From: Betaproteobacteria bacterium
GTDB taxonomy: Bacteria > Pseudomonadota > Gammaproteobacteria > Burkholderiales > Casimicrobiaceae
Length of the DNA: 64,000 bases
Reading direction: 5' to 3'
Assembly (NCBI GenBank): GCA_013298145.1
Contig: JAAFJO010000002.1
Location: 682,001 to 746,000, forward strand
Position 1 is the first letter of the stretch; each line of letters starts with the position of its first letter. Below are positions 26,201 through 34,085 of this stretch, piece by piece. A program made the translations under genes and the position numbers. The notes below the pieces were generated by a model that had not been told where the DNA came from, did no database searches, and saw only the letters and a program-made list of their open reading frames with translations.

Positions 26201-26986
26201 AGCGTCGTCGTACGTGCCGGTTGGCGTAATGCCCTCGGGAAGTGCATCGGAGGCGTGTCCGATCAGGCGGAAGCTAAGTTCAGAGCGTTGCGCCTGCGCC
26301 AATGTCACGGTTTCATTGACGACCGCCAAACCCTTAATCGCGGATAGGCCGCCGAGGATTGCAACCTTTCGCACGCGCGGCGTTGGAATTTCATATTCGG
26401 GGTGCGGGAGAACTTGCGGCGTGATGTCCGGAAAGTAAGCGCGGGTCCGTTGAGCGGTGTCGTGCGTTGGCGCGATGATTCGATCAGCACGGGCGAATAA
26501 CGCCGCCATTGCAGCCCGCCAAGCTTCAACGGAAAGCCCCCAGCTATGTGGCCGCTTTTGCACGCATGTGTTGCACCCCGAGAGATCAGGTTGCCCGCAG
26601 TAGCGATTGTTCTCGTCCGCAAAATGGTACTGTGGACACGGATAGAAAAAATCGTGCAACGTAATGTCGATGGGGCAATCGAGCGCTGTGACGAAGCGAA
26701 GTACCTCGACCGGCCATCCATGTAAGTGATGGATGTGGACTCTGGCAAGGGAGAGCGCTCGAACCGCCGCAATCCATTCGTCGACGCTCTCTGCGCCAAA
26801 GCCGCTCACGCGAATCGCTTCCGTGGTCTGCTCGGCACCGTGAAACACAACTTCCACACCGCCATCAAGAAAGCCGCGCAAAACGATCACGTCGTAGTGC
26901 GGGCGAACGAGATTCAGCAAATCGCGCAGATGTCTTTCAACGCCGCCTCCCCACGCATGGCTGACCATTGCGATTCGCGGGCGCAT
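23252..26986 (-). CDS. three-domain glycosyltransferase (GT4 - GT2 - GT4)
   Basis: From the ATG at 26986 (MRPRIAMVSHAWGGGVERH) the product is 1244 residues; the frame extends upstream to a TTG at 27112 overlapping the previous gene. Three transferase domains: a GT4-like one (~1-350), a coiled coil (~450-520, ending in KQSRSWRFTRPLR), a GT2 domain (~608-870: SIVIPVFEHH, VADDASLT, LNNDTLL, VDYCSGAALLLRK), then a second GT4-like domain (~875-1240: PYGxGVKGKVNEAMNFGIPVVAT-type end). Such fusions build successive bonds of a surface polysaccharide at the inner membrane. Sugar donors are unknown. Confidence 0.88.
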   Translation of the reverse strand: MRPRIAMVSHAWGGGVERHLRDLLNLVRPHYDVIVLRGFLDGGVEVVFHGAEQTTEAIRVSGFGAESVDEWIAAVRALSLARVHIHHLHGWPVEVLRFVTALDCPIDITLHDFFYPCPQYHFADENNRYCGQPDLSGCNTCVQKRPHSWGLSVEAWRAAMAALFARADRIIAPTHDTAQRTRAYFPDITPQVLPHPEYEIPTPRVRKVAILGGLSAIKGLAVVNETVTLAQAQRSELSFRLIGHASDALPEGITPTGTYDDADLPRLIAEERPDVIWFPAQVPETFSYTLSVACSTGLPIVASDFASFRERLSSYSESRFVDARASAQNWLQALGHATDSQRFTSPTSATALRSSDPETYLDVYSAPLRNSEAKPGTATVDPIALTTLLSLSPAPIPAPEYAIASLFRIGRYGGHRTSLDAVGLHLAALPEGERQIVGRSVYDKLNASCAPLENAYKQLRTEFDEQHRTLDSLYEQRVTLVESHAAEVREFQARANNAVRHIDYLESELRRIKQSRSWRFTRPLRFSVRVARIVPRVLKTLTRLVTTDRAVLSRTFTVFRREGLGGTIARLRREIRKTTRPDEGVFAASDTAIAPVLEPLAFAQSDAPKLSIVIPVFEHHATTFACLKSLATHFPRVATEIIVADDASLTPANEALSLVTGIRFVRHAENLGFIRNVNAAVAQARGEFVLILNNDTLLTSGAVDALWQTFGEHENVGMVGAKLLNADGSLQEAGGIVWQDGSAWNYGRGNHPLDPRFNYVRDVDYCSGAALLLRKALFEELGGFDEHYLPAYFEDTDLAFRIRARGLRVLYQPHAAIYHIEGVSHGKDTQTGVKAYQLINEKKFRERWSNTLGSHRANGVDPARESHRSRKKTVLIIEACMVTPDQDSGSLRLLNLMRLLLAEGHHVVFLAENLEGTAQYRYPLESLGVEVLFEAWAGSVRATLRERGREFDVVMLCRHYVASAHIHDVRYYAPQARIVFDTVDLHFLREEREAKLANDETAVARAAETREAEIAMIHACDATIVVSDIEHRLLRTLTPSARIYIASNVHQLERNRPGFDKRNGALFVGGFRHPPNIDAVIWYAEEVLPHVLALDPTLVTTIIGSNMPEQVASLARPGLTILGHVPDLRPILQLARVSIAPLRYGAGVKGKVNEAMNFGIPVVATATAVEGMHVTHGRECLIADEPREFAKHIVELNRNAELWQHLSDAGAASVAKYFSFDAVRVNFLEALGLPAAQNTDKDTA

Positions 26987-27075
26987 CGACTTTGCGATTT
27001 CCTGCCCGAGCGCGGCGATCGCTGTGATTGCTGCGCTGGGGGCGCTAGGCGGGTTGGAGGATTCGCTCAAGAGGA

Positions 27076-27999
27076 TTAGCCCGCCAAACGTTTCGCTAAC
27101 CGCACAAGCCAAGGCTCAGGTGCGATCACGCTGGTGAGAGGTGTCGATGCGCTGGACTCGGGCGATGCCGGTTCGCTACCCATTTGGCGAGCCAGCGCGG
27201 CAATCTCGCGTTCGAGCTGCTGGTTACGGTCATGGAGCTGAACATTCTGACTGTAGGTGCGTGCCCACGCTTCGTAGACTTCGTTTGACGAATCGGAGAT
27301 CAAAGTGATGGAGGATTGCACCTCGGCGAGCGCTGCTGCGGACTTCGCGCAATAGACCATGAAGTACATCGGCTCAGGAAAAAGCGCAGCACCTGCAGCA
27401 GGATAAGCCTTGGCTAATTGAGGCGAGCTATCAATATTCCAAATAACCGAATAAAAGCCTAATCGCTGCCCAGCCCAAATTAATTCGGGCCAATAGGTGC
27501 TAAGTTGTAAACGAAGCTCTTCTTTATCCAGCTCCTTCACGTGAAATTCGTTCTGATAGCCCTTTTTCTCGCTGTACTCGGGTCGATTCGGCGACGAAAT
27601 CAGAAACACGCCGCCGGGTTTGAGTAGCCGATTTACTTCACGAAGAAAAGCCGTTTGCGCCGCTTCATCGATGTGTTCGATTGTCTCGAATGAAACGATG
27701 TAGTCGAAGCTCGCATCGGGCAGCGGAATTTCGGTACAGCTCGCCGCGATGTATTGCAGATTTTCTTTCCCGTACTTCACGCTTGCGTGAGCTACGGCGT
27801 CAGCGGAGATATCAACGCCTACGACGGTGTCCGCGACGCTCGCCAGAAGATGTGAGCCATAACCTTCACCGCTTGCCACATCAAGCACTCGCTTACCCCG
27901 CGCTTGTTCACAGGCAAGAAAATAGCGATGCCAGTGTTCGTAGACGATCTCGCCCTGGCAGTCAGTCAAGAATCGCTCGCCAGTAAAAGTAAGACTCAT
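27076..27999 (-). CDS. SAM-dependent methyltransferase with C-terminal coiled coil
   Basis: 307 residues from the ATG at 27999, which shares one base with the Hsp15 stop (TAATG). Motif I is VLDVASGEGYGSHLLA, then GVDISADAV and FDYIVSFETIEHI, a Methyltransf_11/25 core; VFLISSPNRPEYS is typical of family members in polysaccharide clusters. Residues ~245-280 form a heptad-like coiled coil (QNVQLHDRNQQLEREIAAL), similar in kind to that of the neighbouring glycosyltransferase, so the two may interact. Probable role: methylation of a sugar or chain end. Confidence 0.85.
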   Translation of the reverse strand: MSLTFTGERFLTDCQGEIVYEHWHRYFLACEQARGKRVLDVASGEGYGSHLLASVADTVVGVDISADAVAHASVKYGKENLQYIAASCTEIPLPDASFDYIVSFETIEHIDEAAQTAFLREVNRLLKPGGVFLISSPNRPEYSEKKGYQNEFHVKELDKEELRLQLSTYWPELIWAGQRLGFYSVIWNIDSSPQLAKAYPAAGAALFPEPMYFMVYCAKSAAALAEVQSSITLISDSSNEVYEAWARTYSQNVQLHDRNQQLEREIAALARQMGSEPASPESSASTPLTSVIAPEPWLVRLAKRLAG

Positions 28000-28439
28000 T
28001 AGGGATCCGTTGAATCGCGATAATTTTTCGCGAAGAAGTGGGCGAGTGAGCGTCGATCGTGCTTCGTGGGTCGCCCACGCAGCACGGGCCATGATTGTGC
28101 CGCATCGCTTGCTTTTCGAGCGAGCGCTTTTTCCTCGCGGCTGCGCAAACTCTCAGGCGTCTCACGATAGAGCTTCGCAGCCTCGGTTGCGTTGCCACGG
28201 CGGTCGGATAGCGCTTCGACGAATACGATCTGCGCCATATCTCCGCGCTGAATCGAAAACGAATCACCTAAGCGCACGTTGTAGGCGGGCTTCAGCCGGT
28301 CGCCTTGCATACCGCCGCTTGCTGCGCGGCGTACGTGGCCTGCATCGATTGCATCAACGGCAAGGCCGCGCGTTTTGAAGAAGCGCGCGGCCCATAGCCA
28401 CTTATCAATTCGTACGGTGTTGTCGGCTACCTCGCCCAT
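27999..28439 (-). CDS. hslR: Hsp15-like S4-domain RNA-binding heat shock protein
   Basis: 146 residues from the ATG at 28439, placed 13 nt after the hslO stop; the frame stays open further upstream inside hslO. The S4 domain is VRIDKWLWAARFFKTRGLAVDAIDAGHV, followed by a basic tail (RGRPTKHDRRSLAHFF) as in Hsp15. Hsp15 binds 50S subunits carrying stalled nascent chains after heat stress and helps recycle them. The neighbourhood (Hsp33 and a proteasome homologue directly upstream) supports a stress-response unit. The last base of its stop is shared with the methyltransferase start. Confidence 0.9.
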   Translation of the reverse strand: MGEVADNTVRIDKWLWAARFFKTRGLAVDAIDAGHVRRAASGGMQGDRLKPAYNVRLGDSFSIQRGDMAQIVFVEALSDRRGNATEAAKLYRETPESLRSREEKALARKASDAAQSWPVLRGRPTKHDRRSLAHFFAKNYRDSTDP

Positions 28440-28452
28440 GACCCATTCTTTG

Positions 28453-29364
28453 CTACTGAAGCGTTTGGCTGCCGGGCGCTGTGTTGGCGCTCGAATTCGC
28501 GAAGAGCTCGACGAGGCTTGCTTGCGAGATTTGGTAGCTCTGTCCGCAAAACTCGCAACGCGTATCGATACTGCCGCGCTCTTGCGCCAGGGGCATAAGC
28601 TCTTCGGCACCGACTAGCTTTAACGCGTTGAGCACGCGGCTCATCGAGCATCGGCAAGCGAAGGCGACCGGTTGCGCCGGGTGAAGCCGTACATCGTCGC
28701 TGGCGAAGGTGAAATTTAGCCACTCGCTGTAGGGAAACGGCATGAAGGGTTGCTCAAACGTGCCGTCCATCGCAGCCACGAGCTGATCCCAAGCCTTCAT
28801 GTCGTCGCCCGTTGCGTGATCCGGCAGGCGCTCTAACAAACAGGCTTCGAGCGCTTCGCCATCCTCGCGCAGCCACACGCGAGTATCGGTTTGCTGCGAG
28901 TTGCTTAAGTAGCTCTGAAGATTCTCTGCGACGGTGGGGTGCTCCATCGCAACGATTCCCTGATACATCTGCCCGACGTCGGGATCAATCGTCAGAATAA
29001 AGCGCCCTTTGCCCCCGCGATCAACCAGGTCTGCGAGTGTGGCGTCGTCAGCAACTTTCGCCTCTGAGCGCACGTTCGCATACGCGCGAAACGTAAGGGC
29101 CTGCGTTGCCTCCACACACAGTAGCGGTACATCCCCGGAACCTTGCGCCTGAAGCACAATGGTTGCTGGCTGCTTCAAATTGCTAGCGAGCAAAACTGCA
29201 GCCCCCGCTAAGTGTCGAAGGATTGTTTTAACTGCCGCGGGGTAGTCGTGATCCCGAAGCGCGCGTTCGATACTTTCATCCAGCCGCGCGACGACGCCGC
29301 GAGCAGGCGCGCGCTCAAGCCAAAAACGTGCGAGCTGGTCGAATCCAGCGGTGGTGCGATCCAT
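28453..29364 (-). CDS. hslO: Hsp33 redox-regulated chaperone
   Basis: 303 residues. The N-terminal chaperone fold contains FLTIDPDVG-like and GIVAMEHPTVAENLQSYL blocks. The zinc/redox switch is complete: C237 and C239 (CRC), C270 and C273 (CEFC). Oxidation releases zinc and unfolds the linker, turning Hsp33 into a holdase in the cytosol. It begins 2 nt after the BPH gene stops and is followed by hslR, so BPH-hslO-hslR is one compact operon. Confidence 0.95.
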   Translation of the reverse strand: MDRTTAGFDQLARFWLERAPARGVVARLDESIERALRDHDYPAAVKTILRHLAGAAVLLASNLKQPATIVLQAQGSGDVPLLCVEATQALTFRAYANVRSEAKVADDATLADLVDRGGKGRFILTIDPDVGQMYQGIVAMEHPTVAENLQSYLSNSQQTDTRVWLREDGEALEACLLERLPDHATGDDMKAWDQLVAAMDGTFEQPFMPFPYSEWLNFTFASDDVRLHPAQPVAFACRCSMSRVLNALKLVGAEELMPLAQERGSIDTRCEFCGQSYQISQASLVELFANSSANTAPGSQTLQ

Positions 29365-29366
29365 GG

Positions 29367-29942
29367 CTAAACGCTATTTGCAAGGGGGACGGTGAGCACC
29401 GACAGCGGGAGCGACGAGTTCTTATCAAACAGGCAACCGGCTTCGATTCCTACGCGCGCAATGGCTTCAGCAGAATCGAGCGAATCGTAGCAAGTGTTCA
29501 TCGCGCCTAACGCATATTCACGGCCGGAACCCGCCGCCCAGAATTTCTTGAATTCGAAGACTTCACGCATCGAATAGATTCCGTAGATCCCCGTTGGGTT
29601 TGCGATTAACGCCGTAATGTGCGAACTTTCATAGGCGTCTTCGTCTTCTTCTTTTGGATTCAAGAAGTGCTGATCCTTAAGCTTGGTGTGGAGCTTGCGA
29701 AATGTTTCAAAGATCTCTGACTTGCTGTTGAAGTTAAGCTCTTTCTCAGTGGAGAAAAGATTTTCGTACACGAGTTGGTGCGCCGCGCTTCCACAGAGCG
29801 CGATCACGGTTGATCCGTGACGCACCATCTTTTCTGATGACGCATCGAATTGATCGGAGAGGCGGGTATCGCCAAAAGTGGTGAGGGAGTCCGCCGCGAT
29901 CGCGACATGGTTGCCCTTACGTACCACGACTAATGTGGTCAT
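29367..29942 (-). CDS. betaproteobacterial proteasome homologue (BPH), Ntn-hydrolase
   Basis: 191 residues from the ATG at 29942, with AAGG 7 nt upstream. The sequence begins MTTLVVVRKGNHVAIAADS: after Met removal Thr1 would be the nucleophile and D17 falls at the HslV/proteasome position. A lysine in ASSEKMV is the probable Lys33 equivalent, after a short insertion. AAGSGREYALGAM is the family's conserved late block. These proteins form HslV-like double-ring peptidases but are a separate family; databases often mislabel them as transporters. No HslU-type ATPase is adjacent; instead it heads an operon with Hsp33 and Hsp15. Confidence 0.83.
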   Translation of the reverse strand: MTTLVVVRKGNHVAIAADSLTTFGDTRLSDQFDASSEKMVRHGSTVIALCGSAAHQLVYENLFSTEKELNFNSKSEIFETFRKLHTKLKDQHFLNPKEEDEDAYESSHITALIANPTGIYGIYSMREVFEFKKFWAAGSGREYALGAMNTCYDSLDSAEAIARVGIEAGCLFDKNSSLPLSVLTVPLANSV

Positions 29943-30211
29943 GCTCTGCCTTGTTGTGTGAGAAGCGCCGCAACCGTGCCGGACAGGCATCGAATCGCTG
30001 ACTTGGAGCACTTAGATGATCCAACCCAGCCTTCGAAGCGTTCCGTGAACTTTTGCGAAGATTCCTTAAGTTGTACGAACTGCTCGCCAAAAGATTCATT
30101 CAGTGCCTCAGTAGCCACGAGAACGTCACAGTGTGTCGTTCGCTGCAGAGACTATGCGGATGATTCTTCAGACGAAATGGCTCTGAGTTACGAGCCCACT
30201 CCTAAGCCAAA

Positions 30212-31189
30212 TTATAAATTTTGGGCCGCTTCGAGCGATTCAAAGGGCTCTTTGTCGATGTGCGCTGGGTGTTTCTTAATGCGTGACACCGCCCAGAGCA
30301 GCGTCGCTTGATCCAGAAAGTCACGCGCGGAGCTGACTTGTTCTAAGGCGGGTTGGTTAAGGAAGGCCCAGGCGCGTCGTAGTGCTGCGAGTACGCTGTT
30401 GTGATCTGTTGGGAGCGCAATCGCGCGTGTTTGCTTTGAAAGCTTTTCTCCCTGGTCGTTGGTCACAATCGGTACGTGCGCGTAGCGCAAATCACGAAAA
30501 CCGAGCGCGCGTTGCAAGATGCGTTGGCGCGGTGTGTTCAGTAGCAAGTCTGCGCCGCGAACGACATCGGTGACGCCTTGCAGTTCGTCATCTACGACGA
30601 CCGCGAGTTGGTAGGCGACATCACCATCGGCGCGTAAGAGCACGAAATCCCCCACATCCTTGGCAACGTTTTGGGTGATGACGCCTTCGATCCGATCCTC
30701 GATCACCTCGTCTTGAGGGGGCGAATGCGCCAATTTGAATCGAATCGAATGTCGGCCGCCAAATGTATCCACGGCTCGCACGCGACAGCTGCCAGGGTAG
30801 ATCACTTCGCCTTCCTGATTTCGGGGGGCCGTCTCTAAGAGTCGCCGCGAGCAGACACAGGGATAGACGGAGCCCTGATCGCGCAAGCGCTCGAGTGCGC
30901 TTCGATAGTGATCAATGCGCTCGGATTGACGAACTACGTCGCCATCGTGTTCGAGTGCGAATGCAGCGAGCTGACGGCGAATGGCTGCTTCATGCTCCAG
31001 GCGAGATCGTTCACGATCAACGTCTTCGATGCGCAGGAGCCAGCTGCCGCCTGCTGCGCGCGCATCGACGTAGCTTGCGAGCGCTGCAATGAGTGAACCA
31101 AAGTGAAGAGGACCTGTGGGCGAGGGGGCGAAGCGCCCGACATAGGCGCGCGGGCGTTGCTCGTCGGGCCCCGAAGTAATGCGACTCAC
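30212..31189 (-). CDS. gluQ: glutamyl-Q tRNA(Asp) synthetase
   Basis: 325 residues, a truncated GluRS-like enzyme without the anticodon-binding domain. Signatures are RFAPSPTGPLHFGSL (HIGH region), ELQGVTDVVRGADLL and EKLSKQTRA (KMSKS-like), with a zinc site formed by PCVCSRR and YPGSCR. GluQRS attaches glutamate to queuosine in tRNA-Asp. Its start overlaps the lytic transglycosylase stop by 4 bases (ATGA). The 269-nt gap after it (29943-30211) contains no gene that I can support. Confidence 0.95.
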   Translation of the reverse strand: MSRITSGPDEQRPRAYVGRFAPSPTGPLHFGSLIAALASYVDARAAGGSWLLRIEDVDRERSRLEHEAAIRRQLAAFALEHDGDVVRQSERIDHYRSALERLRDQGSVYPCVCSRRLLETAPRNQEGEVIYPGSCRVRAVDTFGGRHSIRFKLAHSPPQDEVIEDRIEGVITQNVAKDVGDFVLLRADGDVAYQLAVVVDDELQGVTDVVRGADLLLNTPRQRILQRALGFRDLRYAHVPIVTNDQGEKLSKQTRAIALPTDHNSVLAALRRAWAFLNQPALEQVSSARDFLDQATLLWAVSRIKKHPAHIDKEPFESLEAAQNL

Positions 31190-31839
31190 TGCTTTTTAGA
31201 GGCAGCGTCGGCTGGCGCGATCTCAGGGAGCTTCGGCGCGCTCCAGCGCCACTGTCGCTCCAGAAAGCCAAGCACAGCGTTGGGGTACTCAAAACGCCCG
31301 AGTGAGCCGTTGTAGCGTGCGAGCGCTCGCACGGTGTCGCCCTTCTCGATGTCGAGATAGTGGCGAAGGATGACGCAGCCGTAGCGAAGGTTCGTTCGCA
31401 GATGAAAGAGATTATGTTCGGGCGAGCCGATCAGTCGCACCCAAAACGGCATCACTTGCATGTAACCGCGGGCAGAGGCTGAACTGATGGCGTACTTTCG
31501 AAACGCGCTCTCATGCGTGATCACGGCGAGCACCAGCTGCGGATCGAGGCCCGCGCGGCTGGCTTCGTACTGCACCGTGATCAAAAACTCCGTGCGGGCT
31601 TCGGGATCGGGCATTCGCCGCGCAAGACGGGTTGACATCTCGGCGAGCCAAGTTTGTGTGAGCCGCGGATCGCCGATCAGGCGGGGCGCGCCGCGATCCG
31701 CAATAGCGGAGGCGAGCGTGCTCTGCACCGAAGGCACGAGCTTTTCTTCAATTTGACGCCCAGCAAACGCGCAGCTCATGGTGAGAGCGAGCGTGATCAC
31801 AGCGAAGAGGGTGCGGAAACAAGGCTTCAAATACTTCAT
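31186..31839 (-). CDS. lytic transglycosylase (SLT domain)
   Basis: 217 residues from the ATG at 31839, which begins a signal peptide (core LFAVITLALTMSCAFA). The SLT domain has the catalytic E110 in ITHESAF and the GYMQVMP block, with YNGSLGR-type residues near the end. It cleaves the MurNAc-GlcNAc bond of peptidoglycan in the periplasm, forming 1,6-anhydro ends. No recognisable binding domain follows. Its stop overlaps the gluQ start; the pairing is probably just transcriptional. Confidence 0.92.
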   Translation of the reverse strand: MKYLKPCFRTLFAVITLALTMSCAFAGRQIEEKLVPSVQSTLASAIADRGAPRLIGDPRLTQTWLAEMSTRLARRMPDPEARTEFLITVQYEASRAGLDPQLVLAVITHESAFRKYAISSASARGYMQVMPFWVRLIGSPEHNLFHLRTNLRYGCVILRHYLDIEKGDTVRALARYNGSLGRFEYPNAVLGFLERQWRWSAPKLPEIAPADAASKKQ

Positions 31840-31916
31840 CAGACACAATTGTTGTTTACTTCGCTCTGACCGCCCATCTTTGAGACGATTCAATGAATAT
31901 AGATTAAATAAGCTAG

Positions 31917-31998
31917 CCCATATTTAAATGGGGCTAGAAAATAAAAAATACGCAAACGAAATCTACGTAAATGTCATGCTAAGCCCAGTTAAATAGGC
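31917..31998 (-). repeat. 82-nt intergenic element, copy E2 (reverse orientation)
   Basis: CCC-N11-GGG-N50-CCC-N9-GGC, the mirror of the 9/50/11 spacing of the other copies, so it runs on the opposite strand. Inner arms GGGCTAG (31931-31937) and TAAGCCC (31980-31986) enclose 42 nt. The left half is the palindrome CTAGCCC...GGGCTAG (31913-31937). It lies between divergent genes (lytic transglycosylase and benE), so it cannot be a terminator for either. Confidence 0.7.
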
Positions 31999-32062
31999 GC
32001 TCCACAGAATTAGCTAAGATGTCTTTAGGTCTACCGTACCGCCGCCGATTGCCTCATCTCTC

Positions 32063-33226
32063 ATGAATTTTTTCCGTGATTTATCGTTTCCCGCCGTCGT
32101 TGCAGCGTTTGTTGTCGTTCTCGTTGGCTATACGAGCACTGGTGCGATTGTGTTTCAGGCCGCTCAGCAACTCGGCGCTACGCAATCGCAAATCAACTCA
32201 TGGATGTGGGCATTGGGCATCGGCATGGGGCTCGCGTGCATTATCCCGTCGCTCATGTTCAAGAAGCCCGTGGTCGCGGCGTGGTCAACGCCTGGCGCGG
32301 CACTTATTGCAACGAGTAGCGGTATCGCGATGCCAGAGGCAATCGGTGCGTTCATCATTTGTGCCGCACTCATCTGTTTGGCGGGCATCACGGGCGCGTT
32401 TGAACGACTCATGAATCGAATACCCATCGCCATTGCTGCGGCGATGTTTGCCGGTGTGTTGCTGCGCTTCGGACTGGAGGCATTTGCCTCGGCAAAGTCT
32501 GCGCCCGCGATGGTGATTGCGATGCTTGCAGCCTATCTTTTGGGGCGTCGATTCTGGCCCCGCTATGCGGTGGTGGGCGTTCTCGCCGTGGGCATCGCCG
32601 TCGCCGCAGTCGCTGGCACGCTCAAGCTCGAACTCATCACGCTCACGCTCGCAAGGCCCGAGTGGACGACGCCGCAGTTCACGCTGTCCTCCATCATCGG
32701 GCTGGCTATTCCGATTTTCATCGTGACCATGGCCTCGCAAAACATGCCTGGAGTGGCTGCGATGCGCGCTGCAGGGTACGACACCAAAGTCTCGCCCGTG
32801 ATCACAACCATCGGCGTGATCAATCTACCGCTCGCTCCGTTTGGCGCATTCGCACTTAACTTAGCCGCGATCACTGCCGCCATTGCGATGAGCCCCGAGG
32901 CACACCGTGACCCAGAGAAACGCTATACCGCAGCGGTTGCAACTGGTGTTCTCTACTGCCTCGTGGGGATCTTTGGTGCGGCCGTCGGCACGATCTTCGC
33001 TGCGTTCCCGAAAGAGTTGATCGTCACCGTTGCAGGGCTTGCATTGGTGATGACCATTGGCGGCGGCTTAGTAACCGCGCTGAAAGAGGAGGCCGATCGC
33101 GAGCCAGCGATGATTACGTTTCTCGTGACCGCATCCGGGCTTTCGCTCTTCGGCATCGGGAGCGCATTCTGGGGCTTGCTCGCAGGCGTGCTCGCGCTTG
33201 CAGTGTTTCGCTTTGGGAGGCGCTGA
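32063..33226 (+). CDS. benE: benzoate/H+ symporter BenE family transporter
   Basis: 387 residues with about eleven to twelve hydrophobic segments. The N-terminal LVGYTSTGAIVFQAAQQLGA, WSTPGAALIATSSG and ASQNMPGVAAMRAAGYD blocks are the BenE signature. BenE proteins import benzoate or related aromatic acids with protons at the inner membrane. No benzoate degradation genes are in the window, so the real substrate is open. The upstream 220 nt are AT-rich and include an 82-nt element. Confidence 0.9.
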   Translation: MNFFRDLSFPAVVAAFVVVLVGYTSTGAIVFQAAQQLGATQSQINSWMWALGIGMGLACIIPSLMFKKPVVAAWSTPGAALIATSSGIAMPEAIGAFIICAALICLAGITGAFERLMNRIPIAIAAAMFAGVLLRFGLEAFASAKSAPAMVIAMLAAYLLGRRFWPRYAVVGVLAVGIAVAAVAGTLKLELITLTLARPEWTTPQFTLSSIIGLAIPIFIVTMASQNMPGVAAMRAAGYDTKVSPVITTIGVINLPLAPFGAFALNLAAITAAIAMSPEAHRDPEKRYTAAVATGVLYCLVGIFGAAVGTIFAAFPKELIVTVAGLALVMTIGGGLVTALKEEADREPAMITFLVTASGLSLFGIGSAFWGLLAGVLALAVFRFGRR

Positions 33227-33390
33227 GTTTTTGAAACTGTCCTAGGCGCCGGCGCGTAAACCCGGCTCGGCGCTCGCCTGCAAAGCTCTGCGTAGTGTGC
33301 GTTGTTTCCGGATTAGCGTCGCAAACAACGAAGGAGATGCTGATTCAGTCCGGCGATGCGATACCCAGCTGGGGCTTCTTCGGCATTTCC

Positions 33391-34083
33391 CTAAATCGAC
33401 ATCAGCTGACACACACCATCGCGCTGCATGTCCGCACCTAGACCAGCGCGAATCACAGCGCCGCGCTCCATCACTACGTAGCGGTCTGCAAGCGCCTCCG
33501 CAAAATCGTAATACTGCTCGACTAAAACGATGGCCATCGTCTTACGATCCGCAAGCAATCGCAGCACTCGCCCAATATCTTTGATCACGCTCGGCTGAAT
33601 CCCTTCGGTCGGCTCGTCGAGGATGAGCAGTTTCGGATCGGCGGCAAGCGCGCGGGCGATTGCAAGTTGTTGTTGCTGTCCACCCGAAAGATCGCCGCCG
33701 CGTCGCCCAAGCATTTGCTTCAACACGGGGAACAATTCAAAGAGTTCAGCTGGAATTTTGGTGCCCGCGCGCTTGTAGGACAGCCCCATCATCAAATTGT
33801 CTTCCACGGTGAGTCGTCCGAAGATTTCCCGACCTTGCGGCACGAACCCGATGCCGCGGCGCGCACGGTTGAAACTGGTGTCGTTATGGATCTCTGCACC
33901 ATCCAAACGGATTGCGCCTGATTTGATCGGCACTACACCCATAATGCTTTTCAAAAGTGTTGTCTTGCCGACGCCGTTCCGACCGAGGATTACTGTGATC
34001 TCGCCGATTTGAGCGGTCAACGATACATCCCTCAAGATGTGCGATCCACCGTAATACTGATTGACGTTGTTGAGTTCGAGCAT
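33391..34083 (-). CDS. urtE: urea ABC transporter ATP-binding subunit UrtE
   Basis: 230 residues. Walker A GRNGVGKTT, signature LSGGQQQQLAIARAL and Walker B LLILDEPTEGIQPS mark a LivF/UrtE-type ATPase; the NNVNQYYGGSHILRDVSL start is typical of UrtE. It powers urea uptake with UrtD through the UrtBC permease. Last gene of urtABCDE, 2 nt after urtD. The C-terminal MSI follows an intact D-loop and H-loop (VLVEQYYDFA). Confidence 0.95.
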   Translation of the reverse strand: MLELNNVNQYYGGSHILRDVSLTAQIGEITVILGRNGVGKTTLLKSIMGVVPIKSGAIRLDGAEIHNDTSFNRARRGIGFVPQGREIFGRLTVEDNLMMGLSYKRAGTKIPAELFELFPVLKQMLGRRGGDLSGGQQQQLAIARALAADPKLLILDEPTEGIQPSVIKDIGRVLRLLADRKTMAIVLVEQYYDFAEALADRYVVMERGAVIRAGLGADMQRDGVCQLMSI

Positions 34084-34085
34084 GC

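Noticed and set aside
30206..30225. AT-rich palindrome AAATTATAAATTTT near the gluQ end as part of an 82-nt element
   Set aside because: No partner CCC/GGG triplets at the 50-nt distance on either side.
33301..33329. GTTGTTT...AAACAAC inverted repeat between benE and urtE as a terminator
   Set aside because: A 7-bp AT-rich stem with a 15-nt loop and no T run on either strand is too weak to call.
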